Both the position numbers and the translations under genes were made by a program. From Candidatus Nanopelagicales bacterium (GTDB taxonomy: Bacteria > Actinomycetota > Actinomycetes > S36-B12 > GCA-2699445): DNA of 64,000 bases. Numbering within the stretch: the stretch's first letter is position 1; every line of letters starts with the position of its first letter. The stretch spans positions 1-64,000 of the forward strand of contig JBAOHO010000016.1 of NCBI GenBank assembly GCA_037045355.1. Direction: 5' to 3'. A model generated the notes under the pieces. That model searched no databases, had not been told where the DNA came from, and saw only the letters and a list, made by a program, of their open reading frames with translations. Shown here piece after piece: positions 9,801 to 17,929 of the stretch.

Positions 9801-9818
9801 TAAAGCCTGTCGACAAAT
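9801..9818 (+). repeat. Left terminal inverted repeat
   Basis: TAAAGCCTGTCGACAAAT is an exact inverted copy of the right end at 12165-12182. Its last base is also the first base of the transposase stop codon complement. The outermost TA may be a target-site duplication. Confidence 0.9.
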
Positions 9819-10615
9819 CACGTGAGCCGGTTCAGCAGGAGTGCGATCTGGCTGAGGATGAGGAAGCCGGTGTGGGCTTCGAGGGTGGCTTCCCATTGTC
9901 GGACCATGCGCCGGTTGCGGTTGATCCAGGCGTGGGTGCGTTCGACGACCCAGCGGCGTGGTTGCACGAGGAACCCGGTGCCGGGCGGCGGCTTCGGACC
10001 GGAGACGATCTCGATGTCGATGCCGGTCTTGGCGGCGAGCTCTCGCGTTGCCGGACCGGTGTAGCCCTTGTCCGCCCACACCTTGGCCATCCCCGGGCAG
10101 GAGGACTTCGCAACGTCGAGCAGTCTGGGCAGCACGGCCCGGTCTTGCTCGTTGGCGGCCGTCACCTCGACGGCGAGCAGCAGCCCGGCGGTGTCGGTCA
10201 AGATATGCCGCTTGATGCCGTCGATCTTCTTGGCCCCGTCGAACCCGCGCTGGCCTGGCACAGGGCTGGCCTTCACTGAGGACGAGTCCACCACAGCGCC
10301 GGTCGCAGCCGCTTTGCGGCCGTCGGCCAGGCGGGTCTGCTCACGCAGCTTCACCAATGCCGAGTCCCAGACGCCGCGCCTGGTCCAACGCATGAACTGC
10401 TGATGGGCGGCTGGCCACTCGACGGCGAAGTCGTGGGGCAGGTGCCGCCACGGACAGCCGGTGCGCAGTACGTACAGGATCGCGTCGACGTACTCGCGCA
10501 GCCGGTCGGGGTCGATCCGGCGGCCGGGAAGAGTGATGTCGCGGGTGAGCAGCGGCTCCAATGCGGTCCAGGCCGAGTCGGTCAGGTCGGACGGGTACGG
10601 GTTTCGGTCACATGA
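9818..10615 (-). CDS. IS5-family DDE transposase
   Basis: About 265 residues of a two-part IS5 transposase are readable: an N-terminal DUF4096-like part (NPYPSDLTDSAWTALEPLL, 'GCPWRHLPHDF', 'RWTRRGVWD') and a catalytic RNase H-like part. Asp residues stand in GAVVDSSSVKA and KVWADKGYTG and the Glu in RRWVVERTHAWINRNRRM, giving the full DDE set. It catalyses cut-and-paste insertion of the element through the 18-bp ends. No in-frame ATG, GTG or TTG precedes CDRNPYPSD; the only ATG nearby is immediately followed by TGA in another frame. The 5' end may therefore have been cut off by the tnpB insertion or hold an indel, and the given start is approximate. Confidence 0.8.
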   Translation of the reverse strand, partial: SCDRNPYPSDLTDSAWTALEPLLTRDITLPGRRIDPDRLREYVDAILYVLRTGCPWRHLPHDFAVEWPAAHQQFMRWTRRGVWDSALVKLREQTRLADGRKAAATGAVVDSSSVKASPVPGQRGFDGAKKIDGIKRHILTDTAGLLLAVEVTAANEQDRAVLPRLLDVAKSSCPGMAKVWADKGYTGPATRELAAKTGIDIEIVSGPKPPPGTGFLVQPRRWVVERTHAWINRNRRMVRQWEATLEAHTGFLILSQIALLLNRLT

Positions 10616-10621
10616 CCGCCG

Positions 10622-10626
10622 TTGAT
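10622..10626 (+). other. TTGAT, possible IS200/IS605-type target site
   Basis: TTGAT sits between the transposase 5' end and the tnpB unit. ISDra2-like IS200/IS605 elements insert 3' of TTGAT, and the same pentamer is the TAM recognised by their TnpB. This is a five-base match and could be chance; it is listed because it lies exactly where a nested tnpB element would begin. Confidence 0.25.
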
Positions 10627-10694
10627 AGCAGGACCCTCCGACACCGGGACTGATACCGGCCTCAGCACGCGCGTTCCACGGGCTTGTCGGGGGT

Positions 10695-12135
10695 ATGTGG
10701 TTGTCTGTGCTCGTGCGGCACACGACGTTCCGGTTCTGCCTCGACCCCACGGTCGAGCAGGACACGGCGCTGGCCCGCCATGCCGGTGCGTCCCGGTTCG
10801 CGAGCAACACGTGCCTGCGGCTGGTCAAGCACGCGCTCGCCGCCAAACAGGCTGATCCCGGCGTGAAGGTGCCCTGGACCGGGTTCGACCTGATCAACGC
10901 GTTCAACGCGTGGAAGAAGACCGAGGACGCGGGACGGTTGTTCGTGGTTGACGGCGCCGGGACGGCCGAGGTGCAGGTGACCGGCCTGGCGTGGCGCACG
11001 CAGGTGTGCCAGCAGGTCTTCGAGGAAGCAGCCGTCGATCTCGGCAAGGGGCTGGCGGCGTTCACCGCGTCCCGCAAGGGCGACCGGGCCGGGCGGCGGG
11101 TCGGGTTCCCCAGGTTCAAGCGCAAGGGAAGGGCCGTCGAGTCGTTCCGACTGCGCAACAAGCACCCCAAGGGCGGCAAGCCGCCGATCCGCGTCGGTGA
11201 CGGCGACCGACCCCGGTCGGTGACCCTGCCCGGTGCCGGCGCGGTGAAGGTCCACGACGACACCCGCCGGCTGCGGCGCCTCATCGCCACTGGCCGCGGC
11301 CGGATCTTGTTCGCGACCGTGTCCCGGCGCGCGGGCCGCTGGTTCGTCAGCCTCAACGTGGAAGCCGCCGACCTGCACCAGGCCCAGCGGCACGACCAGC
11401 AGTTGGTAGAAGCTGCCGGGTTCCTGGGTGTGGACCGTGGTCTGCACGACCTGGCCGTGGCTGCCTCGGCCGACGGCGCCGAGGCAGCGCGCATCCCCGC
11501 GCCGAGGCACCTGCAACACGCCCAAGCCAAGCAGCGGCGGCTGGCCCGAGCCGTCACCCGCAAACCGACAGGATCGAGGAACAGGAGGAAGGCCGCCGCC
11601 CGGCTCGGGCGGCACCACCAGCAGACCAGGAACCGAAGGCACCACGTCTTGCACGCCGCCGCCAACACGCTGGCCCAATACCTGGGGGTCCCCCCGCTTG
11701 CGGGGGAGGGTCGCCGTCGAAGACCTCAACGTGAAAGGCATGCTCGCCAACCACCGCCTCGCAGCAGCCATCTCCGACGCCGCCTGGACCGAACTGGCCC
11801 GGCTGATCACCTACCGGCAGGACTGGCGCGGCGGTCAGGTGGTCACCGTGGACCGGTGGTTCCCATCGTCGAAGACCTGCTCCGGCTGCGGCGCGGTCGA
11901 CCCGGACCTCACCCTCGCGCAGCGCACCTACCGGTGCGCGGCGTGCGGACTGGAACTGGACCGCGACCGCAACGCAGCGATCAACCTCGCCGCGTGGGCT
12001 GACGCCCAGGCGGCCCGGGACCGAGAAGCGACCGGCCCGGACACCAACGCCTGCCGAGGGGACGGCTCTGGCCGGCGCGCACGCGCCCGTGAAACCAGCC
12101 CCAGCGACGCGGGAACCCGCCACGCAGCAGCGTGA
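10695..12135 (+). pseudogene. tnpB: TnpB RNA-guided nuclease gene, disrupted by a 22-bp insertion
   Basis: The first frame reads RHTTFRFCLDPTVEQ through a TnpB N-terminal domain and the RuvC-I Asp in GFLGVDRGLHDLAV. It is then shifted at 11691-11712. The second frame resumes with the RuvC-II Glu in VAVEDLNVKGML, the four-Cys zinc ribbon (CSGCG ... CAAC) and the RuvC-III Asp in LDRDRNAAIN, ending in a basic tail. Removing the 22-bp insertion gives a complete protein of about 472 residues. TnpB is the IS200/IS605-associated ancestor of Cas12 and cuts DNA guided by an RNA from the element's right end; that RNA would come from the last 150-200 bases before 12165. No TnpA is present. Confidence 0.85.
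11691..11712 (+). repeat. 22-bp palindromic insertion in tnpB
   Basis: The inserted bases form a hairpin: CCCCCGC at 11691-11697, a TT turn and GCGGGGG at 11700-11706 (equivalently a CTTG tetraloop). GGGTC occurs just before the insert (11686-11690) and again at its end (11708-11712), like a short target duplication. Deleting 22 bp joins LAQYLGV directly to AVEDLN, which is the normal TnpB reading. Confidence 0.75.
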
Positions 12136-12164
12136 CAGGGACGCCCGAGAAGGGCGCTGCGACT

Positions 12165-12182
12165 ATTTGTCGACAGGCTTTA
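12165..12182 (-). repeat. Right terminal inverted repeat
   Basis: This is the exact inverse of the left end at 9801-9818. Its outer TTA (12180-12182) read on the minus strand is the TAA stop codon of ggt. Confidence 0.9.
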
Positions 12183-13700
12183 GAGCGGCACGACCACGGC
12201 AGCACCCGCACGGCGGGAATCACCAACGGCGACAACACTCCCGTCGGCCTCCCGGCGCACGGCATGGACACCACCGAAGAAGAGGTTCTGGGCCGGCCAG
12301 ATGTTGACGGGTCCACGGTTGCGCAGCAGGTCGGGCACGCGGGGGTCCCACCCCGGCTCCAACTGGACCTCCGCATCGTTGGGATGTAGTCGCGGTCCTG
12401 CCACCGCGTCATCGATGCCGACACCCAGGTCGACCAGGCGCAGCAGGGTCAACAACAGTGCCGACCGGATGCGCTCGCTTCCGCCGGTCCCCATGCCGGT
12501 GACCGAGCCGTCCGGGCCCGCCACGATGACCGGCGCCATCATCGAACCCATCCGCAGGCCCGGCGGCAGCGAGTGGAACCCCCCGGGATTCAGATCCTCC
12601 TCGCCGAGCATGTTGTTCAGGTGGATGCCGGTGCCCGGATGTACGACCCCGGATCCGGCGCCGTTGGAGGTCGTCATGCTGGCCATGAGACCGTCGGCAT
12701 CGACCACACTGATGTGGGTCGTGCCCTGCTTGACCTGGGGCGTTTGTTCCGCGAGGTCCGCCACCCGATTCGATCGGGTCGCTTCGGCCAGGGCATTGAC
12801 GACGTCGACCCACGACAGCGGACTGCCATCGATCAACTCGAGGTCCCCGAGCGCCTCGCCGATGATCAATCCCCCGAAGGCGGGCGGCGGATTCATGGCG
12901 ATCATGCTGCCGTTACGCTCCACCAAAAGCGGTTCGCGCACGATCACCTCATAGGTGGCGAGGTCCTCCTCGGTGACATGTCCCGAGGTGTGGCGCATGA
13001 GGTCCAGCAGCGGGTCTGCGAACGGCAACGAGGTCATTGACGTGACCTCGCCGTCGGCCATACGTCGCAGGAATCGGGCGAAGTCCGTGTTGTGCAGCAT
13101 GTCGCCCGCGAGTGCATGACCGTGTGGCGTGCTGATGAGTCTGGCGCATTCCTCGGTCAGTGCCATGATCTCCCGCACGAGATCGAGCACCACGGCTTGC
13201 AGCGGTTCCAGAACCGCACCGTCACGACCCAGCGCCACGGCAGGTGCGACCACGTCGGACAACCGCGCCCGACCGTGGCGTCGGTGGGCATCGAGGAATC
13301 CCGAAAGGGCTCCGGGGACCGCGACCGAGCCCGGACCGACGTGGAACACCTGCTCGGTTCCCGGGTAGCGCACCGTCACAGGTGTGAACTCTGGATCGCG
13401 CTCCGGCCCAGACGCTCCCAATCCCGGGGTGTTGGCGAAGAAGTCCATCACCTCGGTCGCGCCTTCGGGGTCGCGGACCATCAGGAACCCGCCACCACCC
13501 AATGATGTGAAGACAACTTCGGACACACACGCGGCGAGCATGCCGCCCAGCGCGGCATCGACTGCGTTCCCGCCGGCACGTAGCACCGCCGCTGCCGCCA
13601 GTGCGGTGTCACGGCTTCCCGCGGCGACAGCTGCACATCCGGGCGGCCCCTGCGCGACAGCCGGACGCCCCCCGATGGCACTGCTGGCGGACTCGCTCAC
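12180..13700 (-). CDS. ggt: Gamma-glutamyltransferase
   Basis: The 506-residue protein is an Ntn-hydrolase of the gamma-glutamyltranspeptidase family. It has the N-terminal 'AAAVLRAGGNAVDAALGGMLA' core, the autoprocessing/nucleophile site QGTTHISVVDADG (the second Thr starts the small subunit), NNMLGEEDLNPGGFH, and 'GTGGSERIRSALL' in the substrate loop. It moves or hydrolyses gamma-glutamyl groups of thiols or peptides. There is no obvious signal peptide, so it may be cytosolic. The stop codon TAA uses bases of the IS right end, so the C-terminus after ...RRAGAAVVVPL may differ from the ancestral one. It is divergent from a carboxylate-amine ligase, another gamma-glutamyl enzyme. Confidence 0.9.
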   Translation of the reverse strand: MSESASSAIGGRPAVAQGPPGCAAVAAGSRDTALAAAAVLRAGGNAVDAALGGMLAACVSEVVFTSLGGGGFLMVRDPEGATEVMDFFANTPGLGASGPERDPEFTPVTVRYPGTEQVFHVGPGSVAVPGALSGFLDAHRRHGRARLSDVVAPAVALGRDGAVLEPLQAVVLDLVREIMALTEECARLISTPHGHALAGDMLHNTDFARFLRRMADGEVTSMTSLPFADPLLDLMRHTSGHVTEEDLATYEVIVREPLLVERNGSMIAMNPPPAFGGLIIGEALGDLELIDGSPLSWVDVVNALAEATRSNRVADLAEQTPQVKQGTTHISVVDADGLMASMTTSNGAGSGVVHPGTGIHLNNMLGEEDLNPGGFHSLPPGLRMGSMMAPVIVAGPDGSVTGMGTGGSERIRSALLLTLLRLVDLGVGIDDAVAGPRLHPNDAEVQLEPGWDPRVPDLLRNRGPVNIWPAQNLFFGGVHAVRREADGSVVAVGDSRRAGAAVVVPL

Positions 13701-13897
13701 TCGACAAGGCTACTGAGTCGCCCTCCTCCTTGGTTCCGATGCCACGATCAACCGCCGACTACGCGCCACCGCCGGAGATGAAGTCAACGCTCAGGTCCGG
13801 TGTCACCCATCAGACCGATGTCACTCCATCAGAACAGCCGTGGCGACCTGGGATCGCTAGGCTGTCCGGCAGTAGACATGGGGCGCAGGAGGACCAA

Positions 13898-15043
13898 ATG
13901 GGTGTCGAGTTCACACCATCGCCGAGTCGCTCACTGGGAGTGGAGGTCGAACTCGGCATCGTGAACCGGGTCACCGGCGAACTCGTCCCCGCCTCGTCGC
14001 AGGTGATTCAGGCCCTGATGGCGAACCATCCGGATGCGGAGGAACACCCCAAGGTCAAACACGAGTTGTTCCTCTCGACCATCGAGTTGATCACCGGCGT
14101 GTGCGACAACCCGGCCGAGGCCTACGACGACTTGTCCGCCACTGTGGCGGAGGTGCGGACCCAACTCGACGGCATGGGCCTGGCGCTGATGGGCGGGGGT
14201 GTCCACCCGTTCGCGGACCCGAAGTCGCTGCAACGCAGTCCGAGCGAACGCTACGACCGTCTCGTGGAACGTATCCAGTGGCCGGCCCGACGACTCCAGA
14301 TCCACGGCGTGCACTTCCACGTCGGTGTCGGGGGCCACGAAGTCGCCATCCAGGTCATGAACCAACTACTGAACTACCTCCCCCATTTCGTGGCCCTGAG
14401 CGCATCGTCTCCGTTCTGGGAGGGCGAGGACACAGGACTGGCGTCTGTGCGCACCAAGATCTTCGAGGCCATGCCAACGGCGGGATTGCCGTCCTACTTC
14501 GCCGATTGGGCTGCCTTCGAGCAGTTCATCGAGTCGATGATCGCAACGAACTCGATCGGATCCATCCGTGAAATCTGGTGGGACATCCGCCCCCACGTCA
14601 TGTACGGGACGTTGGAGTTCCGGATGTGCGATGGCATGGCCACCCTGCGCGAAGTGATCGCCCTGGCTGCGTTGGCACAGTGCCTCGTCGAGTACCTGCA
14701 CTCGTCCATCGAATCCGGCCGTATCCCCCCGGATCCGGTGGGCTGGGTCGTCCGGGAGAACAAGTGGCGAGCCGCTCGCTTCGGCATGGACGCGGTGCTC
14801 GTGGCAGCCGATGGCACCACCCGCCCGCTGCGCCAAGATGTCGAGCGGCTACTGACCGATCTGCAAGCCACTGCCGTGTCCCTGAACTGCGCCACCCAAC
14901 TGGGCTGGATCCGCGACATCCTGGACAAGGGCGCCAGCTACCAGCGACAGCGTGCCGTGATCGAATCCGGCGGCTCACTGCGCGATGTCGTGAGTCTTCT
15001 GGTCGACGAGTTCATGTATGACCGGATCGACGGGCAGCGGTGA
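13898..15043 (+). CDS. Carboxylate-amine ligase, glutamate-cysteine ligase family 2 (YbdK-like)
   Basis: The 381-residue protein belongs to the GCS2 family of ATP-dependent gamma-glutamyl ligases. Signatures are 'SLGVEVELGIVN' near the start (metal-binding Glu), 'HPKVKHELFLSTIELITGVC', 'QIHGVHFHVGV' and 'IWWDIRPHVMYGTLEFRMCDG'. YbdK-type members show weak glutamate-cysteine ligase activity, and their physiological substrate is often unknown. The ATG at 13898 follows GCAGGAGG; a TAGGCT box lies about 35 bases upstream. It starts a pair with the M20 amidohydrolase (TGATG coupling) and is divergent from ggt, so the three genes may form a gamma-glutamyl or amide turnover unit. Confidence 0.88.
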   Translation: MGVEFTPSPSRSLGVEVELGIVNRVTGELVPASSQVIQALMANHPDAEEHPKVKHELFLSTIELITGVCDNPAEAYDDLSATVAEVRTQLDGMGLALMGGGVHPFADPKSLQRSPSERYDRLVERIQWPARRLQIHGVHFHVGVGGHEVAIQVMNQLLNYLPHFVALSASSPFWEGEDTGLASVRTKIFEAMPTAGLPSYFADWAAFEQFIESMIATNSIGSIREIWWDIRPHVMYGTLEFRMCDGMATLREVIALAALAQCLVEYLHSSIESGRIPPDPVGWVVRENKWRAARFGMDAVLVAADGTTRPLRQDVERLLTDLQATAVSLNCATQLGWIRDILDKGASYQRQRAVIESGGSLRDVVSLLVDEFMYDRIDGQR

Positions 15044-16344
15044 TGTACCAGGATCCGCAGGCAGCACCTCGAGGCAGTGATCACGACGGTGAGTCAGTAG
15101 GCCCCAACCACGGCGGCCCCGCGATCGACCCCCGAGCAGTGGCCGTGATCGACAATTGGACGGACACCCACCAGGCGGAGTTGATCGCCTTCCGACGCCG
15201 GCTGCACGCCGAGCCCGAACTGAGTTTCGACGAGGTCTCGACGACTGATGCCGTCATGGAGCGTCTCAATGTGGACGGCCTTCGGCCGCACCGATTGGCG
15301 TCCGGGACCGGGTTGTCCTGCGAGATCGGAGCCGACGGGCCGGTGGTGGCGCTGCGCGCCGAACTCGACGCGTTGGCCATGGACGATGTCAAGGACGTCC
15401 CTTATCGGTCCCGGAACAGTGGGGTCGCGCACGCCTGCGGACACGACGTCCACACGACCGTCGTGCTCGGGTCGGGCCTGGTGCTGAGCGAGCTGGCGCG
15501 CCAGGAACTGCTCCCGGGAAGGGTGCGACTGCTGTTCGAGCCCGGCGAGGAACGGGTCCCGGGTGGGGCGGTGGAGATGGTTGAGGCAGGACTGCTCGCG
15601 GAAGTGGAATCGGTGTTCGCGGTGCACTGTGATCCCAAGATCGACGTTGGCACCTTGGGTACCCGCATCGGTGCGATCACCAGCGCTTCGGATCTGGTGG
15701 AGATCACATTGGCCGGTCCCGGCGGTCACACCGCCCGCCCCGGTTTGACTGTGGACCTGGTATCGGTGATGGCGCAGTTGGTGGCCGAAGTGCCGCAGAT
15801 CATGACTCAGCGAATGGGTGGCCCGGACAACTGCCGTCTCGTGTTCGGGACCATTCACGCGGGAGCAGCTGCGAATGTCATCCCCGCGCAGGGCGTGGTG
15901 TCGGGATCCCTGCGGACACCGGACCTCGAAGCCTGGGCGCAGGCGCCGGGCATCTTGCGCGAGACCCTGGAGAAGGTACTTGCGCCCACCGGTGCCGAGT
16001 GGACCCTGCGGCATGTCCGAGGAGTCCCCCCGGTGGTCAACAACGAAGAGGCCGCGCGCACCCTCGCGCGATCCGGACGCTCATTCCTGGGCCCGGACTC
16101 GGTCATCGAGACCGAACACTCGTGGGGTGGAGACTCATTCGGCTGGATGACCAGCGAGGTTCCGGGGGCGTTCGTCCGGCTCGGCACACACGATCCCGCG
16201 TCAGCGGCGCGACTGGATTTGCACCACTCCCGCTTCGACGTGGACGAGCGCTGCATCGCGATCGGGGTGCGTACCCTCACGCGTGCAGCGCTCGACGCAC
16301 TGGCGAACGAGTCGGTCAGCCGTTCTCAGCCGCAGACAACGTGA
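15043..16344 (+). CDS. M20D-family amidohydrolase / peptidase
   Basis: The 433-residue metallo-amidohydrolase resembles hippurate and N-acyl-amino-acid hydrolases (AmhX/IAA-amidohydrolase type). It has 'FRRRLHAEPELSFDEVST', the metal ligands in AHACGHDVHTT, LLFEPGEE, the His of 'VFAVHCDP' and the dimerisation-domain 'GPGGHTARP'. It hydrolyses an amide bond in an acylated amino acid or similar compound. The ATG overlaps the TGA of the upstream ligase by one base (TGATG), so the two are translationally coupled; a GTG three bases earlier is an alternative. The 3' end overlaps the convergent htrA-like gene by 29 bases. Confidence 0.88.
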   Translation: MYQDPQAAPRGSDHDGESVGPNHGGPAIDPRAVAVIDNWTDTHQAELIAFRRRLHAEPELSFDEVSTTDAVMERLNVDGLRPHRLASGTGLSCEIGADGPVVALRAELDALAMDDVKDVPYRSRNSGVAHACGHDVHTTVVLGSGLVLSELARQELLPGRVRLLFEPGEERVPGGAVEMVEAGLLAEVESVFAVHCDPKIDVGTLGTRIGAITSASDLVEITLAGPGGHTARPGLTVDLVSVMAQLVAEVPQIMTQRMGGPDNCRLVFGTIHAGAAANVIPAQGVVSGSLRTPDLEAWAQAPGILRETLEKVLAPTGAEWTLRHVRGVPPVVNNEEAARTLARSGRSFLGPDSVIETEHSWGGDSFGWMTSEVPGAFVRLGTHDPASAARLDLHHSRFDVDERCIAIGVRTLTRAALDALANESVSRSQPQTT

Positions 16345-17569
16345 CGGGGATGTCCTGCGTGTCCCCGGCGCGCTCAACGGTCAACGTGACGGAATCGCCT
16401 ACCGCGTTGTCACGGATCGCGACCACGAGAGAAGTGCTGTCCCCGACCGGTTCCCCGTCGATTGCTGTGACCATGTCGCCGGCCTGCAGCCCGGCCTGAT
16501 CAGCAGGGCCCCCGGGAGTGACCTCAGCGACCCGGGCACCCGGGCCGGTGTACTGCGGGTCGACCTGGATTCCCACGACCGGGGTCTGAGACGATCCCGT
16601 CTCCATGATCTCTGATGCGATGCGCTGAGCGGTATCGATAGGGATCGCGAAACCGAGCCCGATCGATCCCGCCTGACCACCGCCGGCACTGCCCATGGAC
16701 GCGATGGCGGAGTTCACTCCGATGACACGGCCGTTGCCGTCGACCAGCGGGCCACCCGAGTTGCCCGGGTTGATGGCAGCGTCGGTCTGAATCGCGTTGA
16801 TGAAGGAGGTCTCTCCGCTTTCGCCCCCACCAGCGGTCACCGGGCGATCCAGTGCGCTCACGATGCCGGAGGTGACCGTGCCCTGCAGTCCCAACGGTGA
16901 GCCGATCGCGATCACCGTGTCCCCGACCTTGACGTCAGAGCTGGTTCCCAGAGTGGTCACGGGCAAGTCGGAGCGGTCGACCTTGATGACGGCGAGGTCG
17001 TATCCCGGGTTCGCCCCCACCAGTTCAGCAGCGGAGGTGGACCCGTCCTCGAACGTCACGGTCAGATCTCCCCCACCCCCGGCGACATGGTTGTTGGTGA
17101 GGATGTAGCCATCCGATCGGATGACGAATCCGGTTCCACTGCCGCCGCCGGCATCGATGTTCACGACAGCCGGACTCACTGCCTCGGCCACAGCCGCGAT
17201 GCTTCCATCAGCCGGTGCCGACGTTCCTGCTCCGGTGACCACCGGGGCGCGACTCACGCTGGTCGAGTCCTGCGCGTAGGTGGCGCCCATGAGCCCCCCA
17301 GCGCCACCGGCTACCAGTGCGATGGCGGTCGCACCGATCACGAGTGGCCATACGCGCCGACGCCCCTGCGCCACGGCTCTCCCTGCGTCAGGTCCGACGC
17401 CCGAACCTGACGACTGATTGGGCCCGGAACCGATCGTGTCGTCGTGGATCGGCTGACCTGTGGGGGGCGCCCACCACTGTTCATCGAAGACATACGTGCG
17501 AGTACCCGAATCCGACGACATCCGAGGGTCCTCCCGGGGCGGTTGCGGGTTCGCGGGACGATCGTTCAT
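16316..17569 (-). CDS. HtrA/DegP-like trypsin protease with one PDZ domain
   Basis: The 417-residue protein has a polar cytoplasmic N-terminus, one membrane anchor ('VWPLVIGATAIALVAGGAGGLMGAT'), and then an exported trypsin-like domain with the full triad: His in ILTNNHVAG, Asp in GYDLAVIKV and Ser in PGNSGGPLV. A single PDZ domain follows (PGGPADQAGLQAGDMVTAIDG). This is the PepD/HtrA layout of actinobacterial envelope stress proteases. I chose the ATG at 17569 since GGAGGG lies about nine bases upstream; an extension of 18 residues has no such signal. Confidence 0.9.
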   Translation of the reverse strand: MNDRPANPQPPREDPRMSSDSGTRTYVFDEQWWAPPTGQPIHDDTIGSGPNQSSGSGVGPDAGRAVAQGRRRVWPLVIGATAIALVAGGAGGLMGATYAQDSTSVSRAPVVTGAGTSAPADGSIAAVAEAVSPAVVNIDAGGGSGTGFVIRSDGYILTNNHVAGGGGDLTVTFEDGSTSAAELVGANPGYDLAVIKVDRSDLPVTTLGTSSDVKVGDTVIAIGSPLGLQGTVTSGIVSALDRPVTAGGGESGETSFINAIQTDAAINPGNSGGPLVDGNGRVIGVNSAIASMGSAGGGQAGSIGLGFAIPIDTAQRIASEIMETGSSQTPVVGIQVDPQYTGPGARVAEVTPGGPADQAGLQAGDMVTAIDGEPVGDSTSLVVAIRDNAVGDSVTLTVERAGDTQDIPVTLSAAENG

Positions 17570-17761
17570 GGCGGTGTTCCCTCCATCGCTCTTCTGTGTG
17601 AAGGCTCTCCTCCATGAAGACACACCAACGCTCGCCTGTCTTCCCCCCTGGGCGCACCTGAGGACCTTCTGACACGGCCCTTACACATCCGTTGCAATGC
17701 CCTGATTCAGCGGCCTCAGCGCCGGGCTCGGCTGTCTCTCGGGAGCCGGACTGCGCGCGGG

Positions 17762-17902
17762 TCGGGAGAAGGATTGCGGGCGCGTTCGGGAGAAGGATTG
17801 CGGGCGCGTTCGGGAGAAGGATTCGGGCGTGTTCGGGAGAAGGATTGCGGGCGCGTTCGGAAGAAGGATTCGGGCGCGTTCGGGAGAAGGATTCGGGCGT
17901 GT
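17762..17902 (+). repeat. Minisatellite, six 23/24-bp units
   Basis: Six head-to-tail copies start with TCGGGAGAAGGATT or TCGGAAGAAGGATT and end with GCGT or GTGT. Three are 24 bp and three are 23 bp, and a degenerate seventh leads into the TPR gene. The mixed unit length shows it is not selected for coding. The stretch from 17570 to 17761 between htrA and this array shows nothing else clear. Confidence 0.9.
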
Positions 17903-17917
17903 TCGGAAAGGTTCGGG

Positions 17918-17923
17918 CATAGT
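17918..17923 (+). promoter_or_regulatory. -10-like box of a predicted leaderless transcript
   Basis: CATAGT is followed by six bases and the GTG start of the TPR protein. It lies directly at the right edge of the minisatellite, so the region that would hold a -35 element is repeat DNA. Confidence 0.35.
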
Positions 17924-17929
17924 GGAGCC

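Larger units (their letters stand above)
9801..12182. mobile_element. IS5-family element carrying tnpB, bounded by 18-bp TIRs
   Basis: Perfect inverted repeats TAAAGCCTGTCGACAAAT mark both ends of a 2382-bp unit. Inside are a minus-strand IS5-type DDE transposase and a plus-strand TnpB gene. If the outer TA is a target duplication, the repeats are 16 bp and the element is 2378 bp. The size without the tnpB part (about 0.85 kb) suits a simple IS5 group member, so the tnpB unit may be a nested insertion. The element lies at the 3' end of ggt and 12 bases before the methyltransferase start. Confidence 0.85.

Noticed and set aside
9818..11668. A single 616-residue minus-strand protein
   Set aside because: Only the part up to about 10615 is transposase. 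The rest is the open antisense of tnpB, caused by high GC.
10662..11810. Minus-strand 382-residue ORF
   Set aside because: It is the mirror of tnpB and contains no motif; tnpB has RuvC and zinc-ribbon residues.
17762..17902. CRISPR-like array
   Set aside because: The units follow each other with no unique spacers and differ in length by one base; no cas gene is present.
17774..17929. N-terminal extension of the TPR protein
   Set aside because: It translates the minisatellite into Arg/Gly repeats; unit lengths of 23 and 24 would not keep a frame.
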